The notes under the pieces were generated by a model. It made no database searches, was not told where the DNA came from, and saw only the letters and a program-made list of their open reading frames with translations. From positions 1-64,000 of the forward strand of contig JACTMO010000083.1 of NCBI GenBank assembly GCA_014584605.1: a stretch of 64,000 bases of DNA. Reading direction: 5' to 3'. Origin of the DNA: Bacteroidota bacterium (GTDB lineage Bacteria > Bacteroidota > Bacteroidia > Flavobacteriales_F > PHOS-HE28). Position numbers and translations under genes: made by a program. Shown piece after piece: positions 7,830-16,748 of the stretch. Position 1 is the stretch's first letter. Every line of letters starts with the position of its first letter.

Positions 7830-9851
7830 TCAGTAGCGCGCCAGCCGCTCCACGGCGGCCTTCAGACGCTCCCTGGGCAGGAAGCCCTGCTCCAGCGGGA
7901 CCGCAAAGGGCACCGGGGTATCCCAGCTGGCCACGCGCACGATGGGCGCGTCCAGGTGTTCGAAGGCGTGCTCGGCGATCAGGGCCGCCAGCTCCCCGCC
8001 GAGGCCGGCGGTCAGGGTGTCCTCGTGCAACAGCAGCACTTTGCCGGTCTTCCGTACGCTGGCCAGGATGGTCTCGACATCCAACGGCACCAGGGTGCGC
8101 AGGTCGACGACCTCGATGTCGGTCCCGGTCTCTTTCTGCACGGCGGTGGCCCAGTGCACGCCCATGCCGTAGGTGATGATGCTGAGCGCTGATCCATCGC
8201 GCACCACTCGCGCCTTACCGAAGGGGATGGCATAGGGTTGCCCGGGAACAGGGCCGCTGATGCTGCGGTACATGGCCTTGTGCTCGAAGAACATCACCGG
8301 GTTGGGGTCGTCGAAGGCCGCCATCAGCAGCCCCTTGGCATCGTACGGGTTGCTGGGGTAGGCCACTTTCAGGCCGGGGGTCTTCACGAACCACATCTCG
8401 TTGCTCTGGCTGTGGAAGGGCCCCGCCCCCACCCCGGCGCCTGTGGGCATGCGCACCACCACGTCCGCGTTCTGGCCCCAGCGGTAATGCATCTTCGCCA
8501 GGTTGTTGCAGATCTGGGTGATGCCCTCGCTGACGAAGTCGGCGAACTGCATCTCCATCATGGCCTTCATGCCCTTGATACTGAGGCCCAGCGCGGCCCC
8601 GAGGATGGCGCTCTCGCACAGCGGGGTGTTGCGCACGCGGTCCTTGCCGAAGCGCTCCACGAAGCCCTCGGTGATCTTGAAGGCCCCTCCGTACTCGGCG
8701 ATGTCCTGGCCCATGAGCACCAGGTGGGGATGGCGCTCCATGCTTTGCGCCAGACCTTCCTGGATGGCGTCGATCATGCGCTTCTCCGGGGCGCCCGTCG
8801 CTCCCGGGTCCACGGCCAGGGCGGTGGTGCCCACGGGCCGGGCGGGTGCGTACACGTCGCCCTCCTCCTGTTCCTTCACCGGCACGGGCTCGGGCTCCTC
8901 GAAGGCGTGCTTCAGGTCCTCCTCGATGCCCTCCTTGAGCCGCGCACGGACCTCGTCCCGCTTGGCGATGCTCAGCACGCCGTGTTTCAGCAACCAGGCC
9001 TCGTAGTTGGCCACCGGGTCCTTGCGGCCCCATTCCTCGAAGAGCTCCCTGGGCACGTACTTGGTGCCGCTGGCCTCCTCGTGGCCGCGCATGCGGAAGG
9101 TCATGCACTCCACCAGGATGGGCCGCGGGTTCTCGCGCACGCTGTCGGCCAGCCGGGCCATGGTGCCGTACACTTCCAGGATGTTGTTGCCGGCCACCTG
9201 CACACCCTCGATGCCGTAGCCGACGGCCTTGTCCACGAAGCTCTTCATCCGGAACTGCTCGCTGCTGGGCGTGCTCAGGCCGTAGCCGTTGTTCTCGATG
9301 ACGAAGAGCACCGGCAGGTCCCACACGGCCGCCACGTTCATGCTCTCATGGAAGTCACCCTCGCTGGTGGCCCCGTCGCCGGTGAAGACGACCGTGCAGC
9401 GGTTCTCCTTCTTCAGCTTGTGGGCCAGGGCTATGCCGTCGGCGATGCCCATCTGGGGGCCCAGGTGGCTGATCATGCCCACCACCCGGTGCTCCTGGCT
9501 GCCGAAGTGGAAGCTGCGCTCGCGCCCCTTGCTGTAGCCCGTGGCCTTGCCCTGCCACTGGGCGAAGAGCTTGCGGAAGGGCATACCGCGCGTGGTGAAC
9601 ACGCCCAGGTTGCGGTGCATGGGCAGGATGTACTCGTTCTCACGCAGGGCCATGGTGGCCCCCACGGCGATGGCCTCCTGGCCGATGCCGCTGAACCACT
9701 TGCTGATCCTGCCCTGGCGGAGCAGGCTGAGCATCTTCTCCTCGATGATGCGCGGATACAGCAGCTTGGCGTAGGTGTCCAGCAGGAAGGCGTCGTCGTG
9801 GGCGCCGCGTTCGAAGCGCAGCTGGCGGTCCTCGGTGGTCGATGCGGTCAT
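7830..9851 (-). CDS. Branched-chain 2-oxoacid dehydrogenase-type E1, fused alpha and beta subunits
   Basis: A 673-residue thiamine-diphosphate enzyme with both E1 subunits in one chain. The alpha part (about 1-330) has YILPMHRNLGVF and the ThDP motif GDGATSEGDFHESMNVA ending at ENN. A charged linker around EEPEPVPVKEQEEGD joins the beta part (about 360-673), with VLMGQDIAEYGGAFKITEGF, RVRNTPLCESAILGAALG and LLLHEDTLTAGLG. It would decarboxylate a 2-oxoacid and transfer the acyl group to an E2 lipoyl domain. Fused E1 is common in Bacteroidota and is often annotated as branched-chain or pyruvate type; the substrate is not decidable here. The start MTASTTED at 9851 is used; the track extension to 10190 runs into the divergent gene. 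No E2 or E3 gene is adjacent. Confidence 0.9.
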   Translation of the reverse strand: MTASTTEDRQLRFERGAHDDAFLLDTYAKLLYPRIIEEKMLSLLRQGRISKWFSGIGQEAIAVGATMALRENEYILPMHRNLGVFTTRGMPFRKLFAQWQGKATGYSKGRERSFHFGSQEHRVVGMISHLGPQMGIADGIALAHKLKKENRCTVVFTGDGATSEGDFHESMNVAAVWDLPVLFVIENNGYGLSTPSSEQFRMKSFVDKAVGYGIEGVQVAGNNILEVYGTMARLADSVRENPRPILVECMTFRMRGHEEASGTKYVPRELFEEWGRKDPVANYEAWLLKHGVLSIAKRDEVRARLKEGIEEDLKHAFEEPEPVPVKEQEEGDVYAPARPVGTTALAVDPGATGAPEKRMIDAIQEGLAQSMERHPHLVLMGQDIAEYGGAFKITEGFVERFGKDRVRNTPLCESAILGAALGLSIKGMKAMMEMQFADFVSEGITQICNNLAKMHYRWGQNADVVVRMPTGAGVGAGPFHSQSNEMWFVKTPGLKVAYPSNPYDAKGLLMAAFDDPNPVMFFEHKAMYRSISGPVPGQPYAIPFGKARVVRDGSALSIITYGMGVHWATAVQKETGTDIEVVDLRTLVPLDVETILASVRKTGKVLLLHEDTLTAGLGGELAALIAEHAFEHLDAPIVRVASWDTPVPFAVPLEQGFLPRERLKAAVERLARY

Positions 9852-9939
9852 GGGTGCGCCGGCGGGTCGGGTGCCCCTGTTGTTCCGGCGGGCCAAAGGT
9901 ATCGGCAGGGGCCCCTTCGGCCGGGCAAGGGGCGGCCAG

Positions 9940-9947
9940 TACTTTCG
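9940..9947 (+). promoter_or_regulatory. TAnnTTTG-type -7 element (TACTTTCG)
   Basis: It ends 4 nt before the GTG at 9952 and lies in the 100-bp divergent spacer with the E1 gene. It argues for the GTG start and a leaderless transcript. Confidence 0.6.
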
Positions 9948-9951
9948 CGCG

Positions 9952-11838
9952 GTGCTGCGAGGTCCCTTTCTGGTCCTGACGGTTCGCTTCCTGCTGCTGG
10001 TGGGGATGTACTCCCTGCTGCGCGGGCTTTTCGTGCGGTTCAACGCGGCGGCCTTCGGCGCGGTGGCGGCTCCGGCGTACTGGGGCGGCATCCGGTTCGA
10101 CCTCTGCGCGCTGGCCTGGCTGAACGCCTTGTGGGTGCTGTTGAGCCTTGCGGTGCCCCGGCCCCGCGGCTCCTGGCGCGCCGTGCTCACCGGGCTGTAC
10201 CTGGGCGTGAACGGCCTGGCGCTCTTCTTCGCCTGCGTGGACCTGGAGTACTACAAGTTCAGCCTGAAGCGCAGCACGGCGGACTTCCTGGACATCCTGA
10301 CCGCGGGCAGCGACACCGCCAACCTGGCCCCGGCCTTCGCCCGCGACTACTGGTACATCGTGCTGCTGTACGCGGGCCTGCTGGCGTTGCTGGTCGTGGC
10401 CCACCGCCGGGCCGCCCGGCTGGACGACGGGGCTCCGCTCCGCACCGGGCGCCGGGTCCTCGGGGCCGTGCTCACCCTCGCGGCCCTGGTGGTGGCCACG
10501 CGCGGCGGGCTGCAGCTCATCCCCTTGCAGGTGATCGATGCCGCGCGCTACGCCCCGGCCGCGCAGGTGCCCGTGGTGCTCAACACCCCCTTCACCCTGC
10601 TGACGACCCTGGGCAAGCCCACGGTGAAGGAACGCCACTACATGGCGCCCGAACAGGCCGATGTGCTGTGGCCGGTGGTGCATCGCTTCGATGCGCCGCC
10701 CGATCCAACGGTGCGGATCCCGGAGCGGCCCAATGTGGTGGTGATCGTGCTCGAGAGCTTCAGTGCCGCGTACAGTGCACGGCTCACCGGCGGACCGGGG
10801 TACATGCCCTTCCTGGACGAGCTGATGGGCCAGAGCCTGAACATGACCCATGCCTACGCCAACGGCCGGCGCAGCATCGACGGCATTCCCGCCGTGCTCG
10901 CCTCCATGCCCGAGCTGATGGACGAGGCCTTCATCACCTCGCGCTACGCCCAGCAGCCTTTCACGTCCCTGGCCGGTGTGCTGGCGGCCCAGGGCTACAG
11001 TACCAGCTTCTTCCACGGGGGCAGGAACGGCACCATGGGTTTCGACGGGTTCGCGCGCAGCGCGGGGTTCCAGCGCTACGTCGGCCGCGATGAATACCCC
11101 GTGCAGGGGCATTACGATGGGCACTGGGGCGTCTGGGACGCGCCCTTCCTACAGTTCTTCGCCGAGGAGCTCGGCCGGGAGCGCCAGCCGTTCATGAGCT
11201 GTGTGTTCACCCTCAGCAGCCACCATCCGTACGAACTGCCGGCCGACCTCGCCGCACAGTTCAGCGGGGGCACGCACAAGATCCACCCGGTGCTGCGCTA
11301 CACGGACGAGGCCCTGCGCCGCTTCTTCGACCGGGCGCGCACCCAGCCTTGGTTCGCCAACACCCTGTTCGTGATCACGGCGGACCACACGGCGGATCTG
11401 GAGCGCAACGGCCAGCAGTACAGCAAGGCCATCGACTACTGGGTCCCGCTGCTCTTCCACATGCCCGCGCACCTGCCGGCGCGTGATCAGCACCGCGTGA
11501 CGCAGCACATCGACATCCTGCCCACGGTGCTGGACCTCATCGGACATCGCGAGCCCTTCTTCAGCTTCGGCCACAGCGCCCTGCGCCCGTCCAGCCCGCC
11601 CTATGCCGTGATGGCCAGCAACCAGGTGTTCCATGCCGTGGGCGACCGCTTCGCCATCCACTTCGACGGGGAGCGCCTGCTCGGGGTGGACCAGCTCGGG
11701 CCGGACAGCACGGGCCCCTCCGGCGAACCACGCGACCTGGTGGCGTACGACATGCTCACCCGCCTGCAGGCGGTGGTGCAGCAGTTCAACGGCCACCTGC
11801 TGCACAACACGCTGACCGTACCCCGGGAGGGCCCATGA
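9952..11838 (+). CDS. LTA synthase-like sulfatase/phosphotransferase membrane protein
   Basis: A 628-residue inner-membrane protein of the alkaline phosphatase superfamily, close to lipoteichoic-acid synthases and phosphoglycerol transferases. The N-terminal 220 or so residues hold about five hydrophobic segments (for example FLVLTVRFLLLVGMYSLL). A periplasmic catalytic domain follows, with NVVVIVLESFSAAYS (first metal site), NGRRSIDGIPAVLASMP (likely Ser/Thr nucleophile region), FHGGRNGTMGFDGF, SSHHPYELP and ITADHTADLERNG. In a Gram-negative the substrate may be a lipid or glycan headgroup rather than LTA. The track start at 9775 lies in the divergent E1 gene; the GTG at 9952 follows a promoter element. 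It overlaps the lipid kinase gene by 4 bp. Confidence 0.85.
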   Translation: MLRGPFLVLTVRFLLLVGMYSLLRGLFVRFNAAAFGAVAAPAYWGGIRFDLCALAWLNALWVLLSLAVPRPRGSWRAVLTGLYLGVNGLALFFACVDLEYYKFSLKRSTADFLDILTAGSDTANLAPAFARDYWYIVLLYAGLLALLVVAHRRAARLDDGAPLRTGRRVLGAVLTLAALVVATRGGLQLIPLQVIDAARYAPAAQVPVVLNTPFTLLTTLGKPTVKERHYMAPEQADVLWPVVHRFDAPPDPTVRIPERPNVVVIVLESFSAAYSARLTGGPGYMPFLDELMGQSLNMTHAYANGRRSIDGIPAVLASMPELMDEAFITSRYAQQPFTSLAGVLAAQGYSTSFFHGGRNGTMGFDGFARSAGFQRYVGRDEYPVQGHYDGHWGVWDAPFLQFFAEELGRERQPFMSCVFTLSSHHPYELPADLAAQFSGGTHKIHPVLRYTDEALRRFFDRARTQPWFANTLFVITADHTADLERNGQQYSKAIDYWVPLLFHMPAHLPARDQHRVTQHIDILPTVLDLIGHREPFFSFGHSALRPSSPPYAVMASNQVFHAVGDRFAIHFDGERLLGVDQLGPDSTGPSGEPRDLVAYDMLTRLQAVVQQFNGHLLHNTLTVPREGP

Positions 11839-12698
11839 GAGCGTGGCTGCTGTTGAACCCGCGCGCCGGCAGGAGGCGCGCGCCCACGGTGCGACAGGCC
11901 GCCGAACGCATCGCGGCGGAGCTGGGCTGGGCCCTGGAGGTCCGGATGATCGACGGGCCCGGCGAAGGCACCGTGCTGGCGCGGGAGGCGGTGCAGCAGG
12001 GTGCGGAACGCGTGCTGGCCGTGGGGGGCGACGGCACCTTGAACGCGGTGGCCGGAGGCCTGGTGGGCACCAAGGTGGCGCTCGGCGTGGTGGCCATGGG
12101 CAGCGGCAACGGTTATGCGCGCTCGCTGGGCCTGCCGCTGCGACCCGAGGCCGCCGTGCGCCGGGCCCTCAGCGGCTCGCCCGCATTGATGGACATCTGC
12201 CGCCTGAACGACAGGCTCTTCCTGGGCACCGCCGGCATCGGCTTCGACGCTCGTGTAGCCTGGGCGTTCGACCGGAGCGCCGGGCGCGGCATGTCGGGCT
12301 ATGCCCGGATCATCCTCAAGGAGGTCCTGAGCGCCCCGCCCATGCGCGTGGTGGTGAAGGCGAACCAGGAGACCACCGAGCACCGGGTGCTGATGATGGT
12401 GTTCTGCAACACGCGCGAGTTCGGCAACGGCGCGATCATCAGCCCGGGCTCCGCACCGGACGATGGGCTGGCGGAACTTCAGCTCGTGCGCAAGCCCCCG
12501 CTCCTGCCGCTGCTCAAGGCCTTCTACGACGTGTACACCGGTCGTGCGGACCGGAACCGGAACGTCCGCACCATCATCGGCCGCGAAGCCCTGGTCCACC
12601 AGGAAGGCACGCTGGCCCACCTCGATGGCGAACCCGTGGAGATCGGCCACGAGGTGCGCTTCAAGCTGGAACCAAGGCGGCTGTGGGTGGTGCGGTAA
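11835..12698 (+). CDS. Diacylglycerol kinase-family lipid kinase (YegS/DagK-like)
   Basis: A 287-residue lipid kinase with the N-terminal signature RAWLLLNPRAGRRRAP and the nucleotide-binding motif AVGGGDGTLNAVAGGL; GSGNGYARSLGLPLRP and GTAGIGFDARVAW follow in the expected order. Members phosphorylate diacylglycerol or related lipids at the inner leaflet using ATP. It begins with an ATGA overlap on the LTA-synthase-like gene. A natural reading is that the phosphotransferase releases a diacylglycerol-type product that this kinase recycles; that link is inference. It faces the convergent M1 peptidase gene. Confidence 0.92.
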   Translation: MRAWLLLNPRAGRRRAPTVRQAAERIAAELGWALEVRMIDGPGEGTVLAREAVQQGAERVLAVGGDGTLNAVAGGLVGTKVALGVVAMGSGNGYARSLGLPLRPEAAVRRALSGSPALMDICRLNDRLFLGTAGIGFDARVAWAFDRSAGRGMSGYARIILKEVLSAPPMRVVVKANQETTEHRVLMMVFCNTREFGNGAIISPGSAPDDGLAELQLVRKPPLLPLLKAFYDVYTGRADRNRNVRTIIGREALVHQEGTLAHLDGEPVEIGHEVRFKLEPRRLWVVR

Positions 12699-12704
12699 CG
12701 CTCC

Positions 12705-12763
12705 GGAGGCCCGGCGACCACTCGGCGGAGCCGAAGCATCGGCAACAAGCCGGCCGAGCCTCC
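12705..12763. terminator. Possible bidirectional hairpin between convergent genes
   Basis: GGAGGCCCGGC (12705-12715) can pair imperfectly with GCCGGCCGAGCCTCC (12749-12763) in the spacer between the lipid kinase and the M1 peptidase gene. There is no T-tract, so it is only a weak candidate. Confidence 0.28.
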
Positions 12764-12801
12764 TGAACCGTGGGGGCGGCGATGGACGACGGCGGATCGA
12801 G

Positions 12802-15153
12802 CTATCGCCCCTTCAGCTCCCCACCCGTCATCCTGTTCCGTTCCTCCTGCATGGGGTTGGGCATGCGCCACTCGCGTTCCTTGAAGACATCGAAGCGGGT
12901 GGGTACCATCTTCGGCGGCCAGCTGTTGTTGTTGAGGTCGCAGTCGGCGGTCTCCAGAAAGGGATCGAGCGTCACGGCCTTCACCTCCTTGCGCTTCACG
13001 AAGACCTTGGCGACCTCGTCGCTGGTCTTCCACAGCTCGGCGGGGATGCGTTCCACCTCGGTGGTACCGTCGGCGTAGGTCCACTCCAGGATCACCGGCA
13101 TCACCAGACCGCCGACGTTCTTCAGGGCAAGTTCGTACAGATGCAGGTCCTGGCCCAGCATGGCCCGTTCCTCGGCGGTGAGGCCCGCCTCCCACTTCGC
13201 ATGGGCCTCGCGCTCGCGCTCGGTGGCCTTCAGCGGGTCATAGCGGTTGTAGAAGTCGCGCGTGGTGCTGTCGCGGTCCACCACGAAATCCAGCTTCGCC
13301 TCCATGTTGCGCTGGCGGCTGAGGTCCACGGGCTCTGCGGCCTTGTCCATGCGCTTCAGGTTCTTGGCGGCCACTGGATCGTGCGGGTCCATGCGCTTGT
13401 ACTTCAGCCCGGTGATGGCGATGTCCACGTGGTCGGTCGTGTAGAACCAACCGCGCCAGAACCAGTCAAGGTCCACCCCGCTGGCGTCCTCCATGCTGCG
13501 AAAGAAGTCGGCCGGGGTGGGGTGCTTGAACTTCCAGCGCTCGCAATAGGTCTTGAAGGCGTGGTCGAAGAGCTCCCGACCCATCACCGTTTCGCGCAGG
13601 ATGTTGAGCGCCGTGCAGGGCTTGCCGTAGGCGTTGTTGCCGAACTGCGTGATGCTCTCGCTGTTGGTCATGATGGGCTCGATGCGCGCCTTCACCTTGT
13701 CGGGGGCGGCACCGGGGTCGCCCTTCATGTAATCGACGATGTTGCGGGGCTTGCCGCGCCAGCTGGGGTAGTCCTTGTCCCACGCCTGCTCGGTGAGGTA
13801 CTGCACGAAGGTGTTCAGGCCCTCGTCCATCCAGGTCCACTGCCGCTCGTCGGAGTTGATGATCATCGGGAAGAAGTTGTGGCCCACCTCGTGGATGATC
13901 ACGCCGATCATGCCGTACTTGGTGCGTTCGCTGTAGGTGCCGTCCTTCTCGGGCCGCCCGCCGTTGAAGCAGATCATGGGGTACTCCATGCCGATGCGGT
14001 CGGTGTGCACGCTGATGGCCACCGGATAGGTGTAGTCGATGGTGTGCTTGCTGTAGGTCTTGATGGTGTGCGCCACCACCTTGGTGCTGTACTGCTCCCA
14101 CAGCGGATTGCCCTCCTTGGGGTAGAAGCTCATGCAGAGCACATTGTTCTTCCCGACGGGCTGGTTCATGCCGTCCCAGATGAACTTGCGGCTGCTGGCG
14201 AAGGCCACGTCGCGCACGTTCCGGGCCTTGAATACCCAGGTCTTCCTGCCGGTGGCCTTGTTCTTCTCGGCCTCGGCGGCCTCGGCGGGCGTCACGACCA
14301 TCACGGGACTGTCGGCCTTGCGGGCCCTGGCGAGGCGTTCGCGTTGCGAGGCGGTGAGCACCTCGCTCTCGTTCTGCAGGGTGCCGGTGGCCCCCACGAT
14401 GTGGTCGCTGGGCACGGTGATGCTGAGGGTGTAGTCCCCGAAGTCGAGGGTGAACTCGCCCTGGCCGAGGAACTGCTTGTGCATCCAGCCGCTGTAGTCC
14501 ATGTAGGCGCACATGCGCGGGTAGAACTGCGCGATGGTGTAGAGGTAGTTGTCCTCTGCGGGGAAATACTCGTAGCCGCTGCGGCCGCCCACCTTGTCGC
14601 GGTCGTTGATGGGGAACCACCAGGCCACCTTGAAGCTGAAGACCGCGTCGGGGGCCAGGGGTTTGGGCAGGTCGATGCGCATCATCGTCCTGTTGATGGT
14701 GTACTTCAGCTTGACGCCGGCCGCATCGGTCACACTGGTGATGCGGAAGCCGCCGTCGAAGGGCTGGGTCCAGCGTTCCAGTGTTTTCAGGCTCACGCTG
14801 TCGCCGATGGTGCCGGTGCGGATCAGGCTGGCATCGCTCCCGGGTTCGAAGATGTTCTGATCGAGCTGCAACCAGAGGTATTCGAGTTTGTCGGGGCTCA
14901 GGTTGTGGTAGGTGATGGTCTCGCTGCCGGTGAGCTTCTGCGTGGCATCGTCGATCTCGACCTTGATGTCGTAGTCGGCCTTCATCTGCCAATAGGCGTG
15001 GCCGGGGGCTCCACTGGCGGTGCGCTGCTCGTTGGGCGTGGGCAGTTCCTGGTCGAGCTGGCGGAACTTGTCGCGGCCGTACCGGGGGGAGTCCTGGGCC
15101 ATGCTCGCTGTAGCGAGGAGCGTGCAAAGGGTGAGGGCGTACGAACGAAGCAT
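12802..15153 (-). CDS. M1 family (aminopeptidase N-like) zinc metallopeptidase
   Basis: A 783-residue exported peptidase. A signal peptide (MLRSYALTLCTLLATASMAQ) precedes a beta-sandwich domain. The gluzincin core VIIHEVGHNFFPMIINSDER has the HExxH metal ligands, and WTWMDEGLNTFVQYL supplies the third ligand Glu about 18 residues on. The family cleaves N-terminal residues of peptides, here in the periplasm or at the surface. The C-terminal part (DASGVDLDWFWRGWFYTTDH) is typical of Bacteroidota members. The classic GAMEN exopeptidase motif is not obvious; GGRPEKDG sits near where it would be. The track start at 15312 is wrong: the ATG at 15153 starts the signal peptide and has a TACTTTCG element 5 nt upstream. 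Confidence 0.9.
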   Translation of the reverse strand: MLRSYALTLCTLLATASMAQDSPRYGRDKFRQLDQELPTPNEQRTASGAPGHAYWQMKADYDIKVEIDDATQKLTGSETITYHNLSPDKLEYLWLQLDQNIFEPGSDASLIRTGTIGDSVSLKTLERWTQPFDGGFRITSVTDAAGVKLKYTINRTMMRIDLPKPLAPDAVFSFKVAWWFPINDRDKVGGRSGYEYFPAEDNYLYTIAQFYPRMCAYMDYSGWMHKQFLGQGEFTLDFGDYTLSITVPSDHIVGATGTLQNESEVLTASQRERLARARKADSPVMVVTPAEAAEAEKNKATGRKTWVFKARNVRDVAFASSRKFIWDGMNQPVGKNNVLCMSFYPKEGNPLWEQYSTKVVAHTIKTYSKHTIDYTYPVAISVHTDRIGMEYPMICFNGGRPEKDGTYSERTKYGMIGVIIHEVGHNFFPMIINSDERQWTWMDEGLNTFVQYLTEQAWDKDYPSWRGKPRNIVDYMKGDPGAAPDKVKARIEPIMTNSESITQFGNNAYGKPCTALNILRETVMGRELFDHAFKTYCERWKFKHPTPADFFRSMEDASGVDLDWFWRGWFYTTDHVDIAITGLKYKRMDPHDPVAAKNLKRMDKAAEPVDLSRQRNMEAKLDFVVDRDSTTRDFYNRYDPLKATEREREAHAKWEAGLTAEERAMLGQDLHLYELALKNVGGLVMPVILEWTYADGTTEVERIPAELWKTSDEVAKVFVKRKEVKAVTLDPFLETADCDLNNNSWPPKMVPTRFDVFKEREWRMPNPMQEERNRMTGGELKGR

Positions 15154-15158
15154 GTGTG

Positions 15159-15166
15159 CGAAAGTA
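15159..15166 (-). promoter_or_regulatory. TAnnTTTG-type -7 element (TACTTTCG)
   Basis: On the minus strand it ends 5 nt before the 15153 start codon of the M1 peptidase. The next base upstream begins the repeat cluster at 15167. Confidence 0.6.
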
Positions 15167-15270
15167 GTGGGCCTCGGGCTGAGGGCTGTGGGCCTTGGGC
15201 TGCGGGCTATTTGCTTCCATCGCAGTAAAGCACGAACCAGCTCGTGGCCCGCAGCCCAAGGCCCGCAGCC
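15167..15270. repeat. Tandem 21-bp repeat with an inverted copy (divergent intergenic)
   Basis: Two 21-bp units lie head to tail (15167-15187 and 15188-15208, two mismatches), each of the form GTGGGCCTYGGGCTGMGGGCT. A third copy is inverted at 15247-15270. Units two and three form 24-bp arms with a single mismatch (15184-15207 against 15247-15270); the inner 17 bp are perfect. The cluster fills the spacer between the divergent M1 peptidase and DUF6702 genes. Confidence 0.85.
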
Positions 15271-15275
15271 ATCCT

Positions 15276-15283
15276 CATCTTTG
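15276..15283 (+). promoter_or_regulatory. Near-consensus -7 element (CATCTTTG)
   Basis: It ends 7 nt before the ATG at 15291 of the DUF6702 gene and lies just beyond the inverted repeat. The first base differs from TAnnTTTG. Confidence 0.45.
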
Positions 15284-15290
15284 TACTGGC

Positions 15291-15770
15291 ATGAAAGCCT
15301 TCCTCCTCGCACTTCTGCTCTTCGGCTCCCTGGCGGCCCACGACTTCTTCGTCTCGATCCTCACCATCCGTCACACCCCGGCCACGCAGACGCTCGACCT
15401 CACCTGGCGCATCACCGCGCACGACATCGAGCATACGTTGGAGGACGTGGCCCTGCTGAAGCTCGGGTCGGACCGGGAGCATCCGAAGGCGGACAGCATC
15501 CTCAACGCCTACTTCGAGCGCCACCTGGTGCTGATGCAGGAGAAGCAGCTCCACTGGAGATGGATCGGCAAAGAGCTGGACGGCGAGACGCTGTACTGTT
15601 ACCTGCAGGTGGACAGCATCGCCACCCCGAACGACCTGCTGGTGCGCAACACCCTGCTGCAGGACCTCTTTTACGAACAGCAGAACCTGGTGCATGTGGA
15701 GGGCGCGGGGCTGCCGACGCGGTCGCACACGTTCGTGCATGGGTCCGGGCCGCACACCTTCGTGTGGTGA
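15291..15770 (+). CDS. DUF6702 family exported protein
   Basis: A 159-residue protein with a short signal peptide (MKAFLLALLLFGSLAAHDFF). The family-like start of the mature chain, HDFFVSILTIRHTPATQTLD, is followed by strand-rich segments and ends at HTFVW. DUF6702 proteins are small exported Bacteroidota proteins often found beside M1 peptidases, as here, where the peptidase is divergent. No catalytic residues are evident and the role is unknown. The ATG at 15291 begins the signal peptide; the track start at 15195 lies inside the upstream repeat. Confidence 0.8.
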   Translation: MKAFLLALLLFGSLAAHDFFVSILTIRHTPATQTLDLTWRITAHDIEHTLEDVALLKLGSDREHPKADSILNAYFERHLVLMQEKQLHWRWIGKELDGETLYCYLQVDSIATPNDLLVRNTLLQDLFYEQQNLVHVEGAGLPTRSHTFVHGSGPHTFVW

Positions 15771-15775
15771 TCACG

Positions 15776-16549
15776 ATGCGCTGGTCCTGCACCCCGGTCA
15801 TCGCGGCCCTGGCCATGCTGGCCTGCGGTCCGGGCCGGCCGGAGGATCCGCGAGGCGGACCGTCGCCCGGAGCGGACAGCGTCCGTGCCATGGTGCCGGT
15901 GCCCCATAGCACCCTGGCCGACACCGCGGGCATGGCGGCGGACCTGCGCCTCATCGAGCGCAAGCTGGGGCCCTTGGCGCCGGGCGTCCGCGACCACCTG
16001 GTGGCCGTGGAGGTCCGCTATTTCTCCTTCGCCGACAGCACCTGCACCGCAGTGGACCGCCGGACGCTGCGGAGCGGCGTGCTGGTGGTTCATGCCTGCA
16101 TCGCCGGGGAGGTGCGGGAGATCTTCGAGGCGATGCAGCGGGACACCTTCCCCGTGGCCCGGGTGGTGCCGATCAACCGCTACGGCCTCAATGCCGACAG
16201 CACCGGCTGGAACGATGCCGCCTCCATGGCCGACAACAACACGAGCGGCTTCAACTACCGGCGCAAGCCTGGTTCCACGGAGCTTTCCGAGCATACGCGG
16301 GGCGTCGCCATCGATATCAACCCGCGCCAGAACCCCTGGGTGAGGCAGGGTCCGCACGGCATCGAGGTCCAGCCTCCGGATGGTCGGTACGTTCCGGGTC
16401 GGCCGGGAACGCTCGACCGCGCCAACACCGCGCGCTACCTCCCGCGAACGGGATGGACCTGGGGCGGTCACTGGCCCCGCCCGCAGGATCATCAGCACAT
16501 TGAAAAGAGCGGCGGGACCTGCGCCACCCTGGCGGACGGCATGCGCTGA
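15776..16549 (+). CDS. M15 family (VanY-like) D-Ala-D-Ala carboxypeptidase-type peptidase
   Basis: A 257-residue probable lipoprotein with an N-terminal segment ending in the lipobox-like AMLAC. The M15 zinc site can be read as SEHTRGVAIDINPRQNP (His and Asp ligands) and DHQHIEK near the C terminus; WGGHW precedes it. NRYGLNADSTGWNDAASMAD and NNTSGFNYRR fit the M15C layout. Such enzymes trim peptidoglycan stem peptides in the periplasm. It starts 5 bp after the DUF6702 gene, suggesting cotranscription. The frame is hidden in a much longer track ORF (15020-16549) whose 5' half is spurious. Confidence 0.85.
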   Translation: MRWSCTPVIAALAMLACGPGRPEDPRGGPSPGADSVRAMVPVPHSTLADTAGMAADLRLIERKLGPLAPGVRDHLVAVEVRYFSFADSTCTAVDRRTLRSGVLVVHACIAGEVREIFEAMQRDTFPVARVVPINRYGLNADSTGWNDAASMADNNTSGFNYRRKPGSTELSEHTRGVAIDINPRQNPWVRQGPHGIEVQPPDGRYVPGRPGTLDRANTARYLPRTGWTWGGHWPRPQDHQHIEKSGGTCATLADGMR

Positions 16550-16716
16550 CGCTCCGCGCGGCGCCGCATCATTCAACGCCCCGGCCCTTCCTGTCACGGC
16601 CTGTTCACGCGCGCAGGGAGGCCCGCAGGCCACTGCACAGGACCCAGACGTGTTCGGGAGCGGAGGGTTCCGGGCAATACATGACACATATCATAAAATG
16701 CGCCCCGAGCGCTCCC

Positions 16717-16724
16717 TACCCTTG
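16717..16724 (+). promoter_or_regulatory. TAnnTTTG-type -7 element (TACCCTTG)
   Basis: It lies 24 nt before the ATG at 16749 of the ModE-like regulator. An unusually AT-rich segment (GACACATATCATAAAATG) sits just upstream, where an operator or -33 region would be. Confidence 0.5.
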
Positions 16725-16748
16725 CACTGTTCCCCTCCAAGCACAGTG

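Noticed and set aside
8238-11093. 951-residue plus-strand ORF across the E1 gene
   Set aside because: Shadow of the E1 gene on the opposite strand and of the LTA-synthase-like gene in another frame.
12463-15228. 921-residue plus-strand ORF opposite the M1 peptidase
   Set aside because: The opposite strand carries the zinc-binding motif, signal peptide and promoter element; this frame shows only low-complexity shadow sequence.
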